Source: JANOBJ01 sp031411575
Lineage (GTDB): Bacteria; Pseudomonadota; Gammaproteobacteria; Burkholderiales; Burkholderiaceae_C
Length of the DNA stretch: 6,819 nt
NCBI GenBank assembly: GCA_031411575.1
Contig: JANOBJ010000143.1
Coordinates: 1 to 6,819 of the forward strand
Direction: 5' to 3'
The position numbers and the translations under genes were made by a program. A model generated the notes under the pieces. The model was not told the origin of the DNA and did not search any database. It was given only the letters and a program-made list of their open reading frames with translations. The first letter of the stretch is position 1. Each line of letters opens with the position of its first letter. This document shows positions 6,626 to 6,819 of the stretch, one piece after another.

Positions 6626-6819
6626 GAATCGCGCTTGTCGGCCTCCCCGGCTCCGGCAAATCGACCGTCGGCAGGCAACTCGCGCGCAGGCTGCAACTGC
6701 CGTTTCTCGACTCTGACCATGAGATCGAGCACCGCCTGGGCTGCTCGATCCGTGAGTTCTTCGAGCGCGAGGGCGAAGAACGGTTTCGGGACGTCGAAGA
6801 ATCGCTGCTGGATGAACTG
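6622..6819 (+). CDS. aroK: Shikimate kinase, N-terminal part (truncated by window edge)
   Basis: Shikimate kinase phosphorylates shikimate at the 3-OH using ATP, the fifth step of the chorismate pathway to aromatic amino acids, in the cytoplasm. The 66 codons seen contain the Walker A loop GLPGSGKST (residues 7-15) with an immediately preceding strand (IALV). They also contain the shikimate-binding acidic motif DSDHEIE (30-36) and the lid-side block GCSIREFFEREGEERFRDVE (40-59), typical of betaproteobacterial AroK. The start is taken as TTG 6622. No in-frame ATG or GTG lies between the stop codon at 6511 and this point, and the P-loop then sits at the expected distance from the N-terminus. 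The TTG overlaps the upstream TGA (TTGA), and no clear ribosome site is visible, so translation probably depends on coupling. The remaining ~110 residues lie outside the window. Confidence 0.93.
   Translation, partial: MRIALVGLPGSGKSTVGRQLARRLQLPFLDSDHEIEHRLGCSIREFFEREGEERFRDVEESLLDEL

Overview
The window looks like the chromosome of a betaproteobacterium in the order Burkholderiales, probably close to the Comamonadaceae. This rests on the gene order pilM-N-O-P-Q followed by aroK, on GC-rich coding sequence, and on protein signatures I recognise from that group, such as the PilN start ILINLLPHRE and the AroK block GCSIREFFEREGEE. No similarity search was possible, so the taxonomic level below Burkholderiales is a guess.

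Layout: every gene is on the + strand and the region reads as one operon. Bases 1-568 hold the C-terminal half of pilM. They are followed by pilN (565-1206), pilO (1219-1902), pilP (1899-2441) and pilQ (2438-4576). These five encode the type IV pilus alignment subcomplex and the outer-membrane secretin. PilM is cytoplasmic and holds the PilN N-terminus. PilN and PilO are inner-membrane partners reaching into the periplasm. The lipoprotein PilP links them to the PilQ secretin. Junctions are tight: GTGA or ATGA overlaps at pilM/N, pilO/P and pilP/Q, and a 12-base gap at pilN/O.

After a 42-base gap comes the most interesting gene (4619-6625). It encodes a 668-residue predicted lipoprotein with a Gly/Thr/Ser linker, about four bacterial Ig-like (Big_1-type) domains, two Asp/Asn-rich putative calcium loops, and a C-terminal region I do not recognise. 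Its eight non-lipidated cysteines fall into four nearby pairs. It sits where many proteobacteria have pilQ directly followed by aroK.

The lipoprotein stop codon overlaps the only plausible start (TTG, 6622) of a shikimate kinase gene, aroK, which runs off the window's right edge. The Ig-like gene is therefore wired into the pil-aro operon and may couple translation into aroK. No RNA genes, insertion sequences, CRISPR arrays or convincing terminators were seen. The strongest candidate for something undescribed is the Ig-like lipoprotein as an accessory part of the type IV pilus outer-membrane machinery. That role is inferred from position and architecture only.
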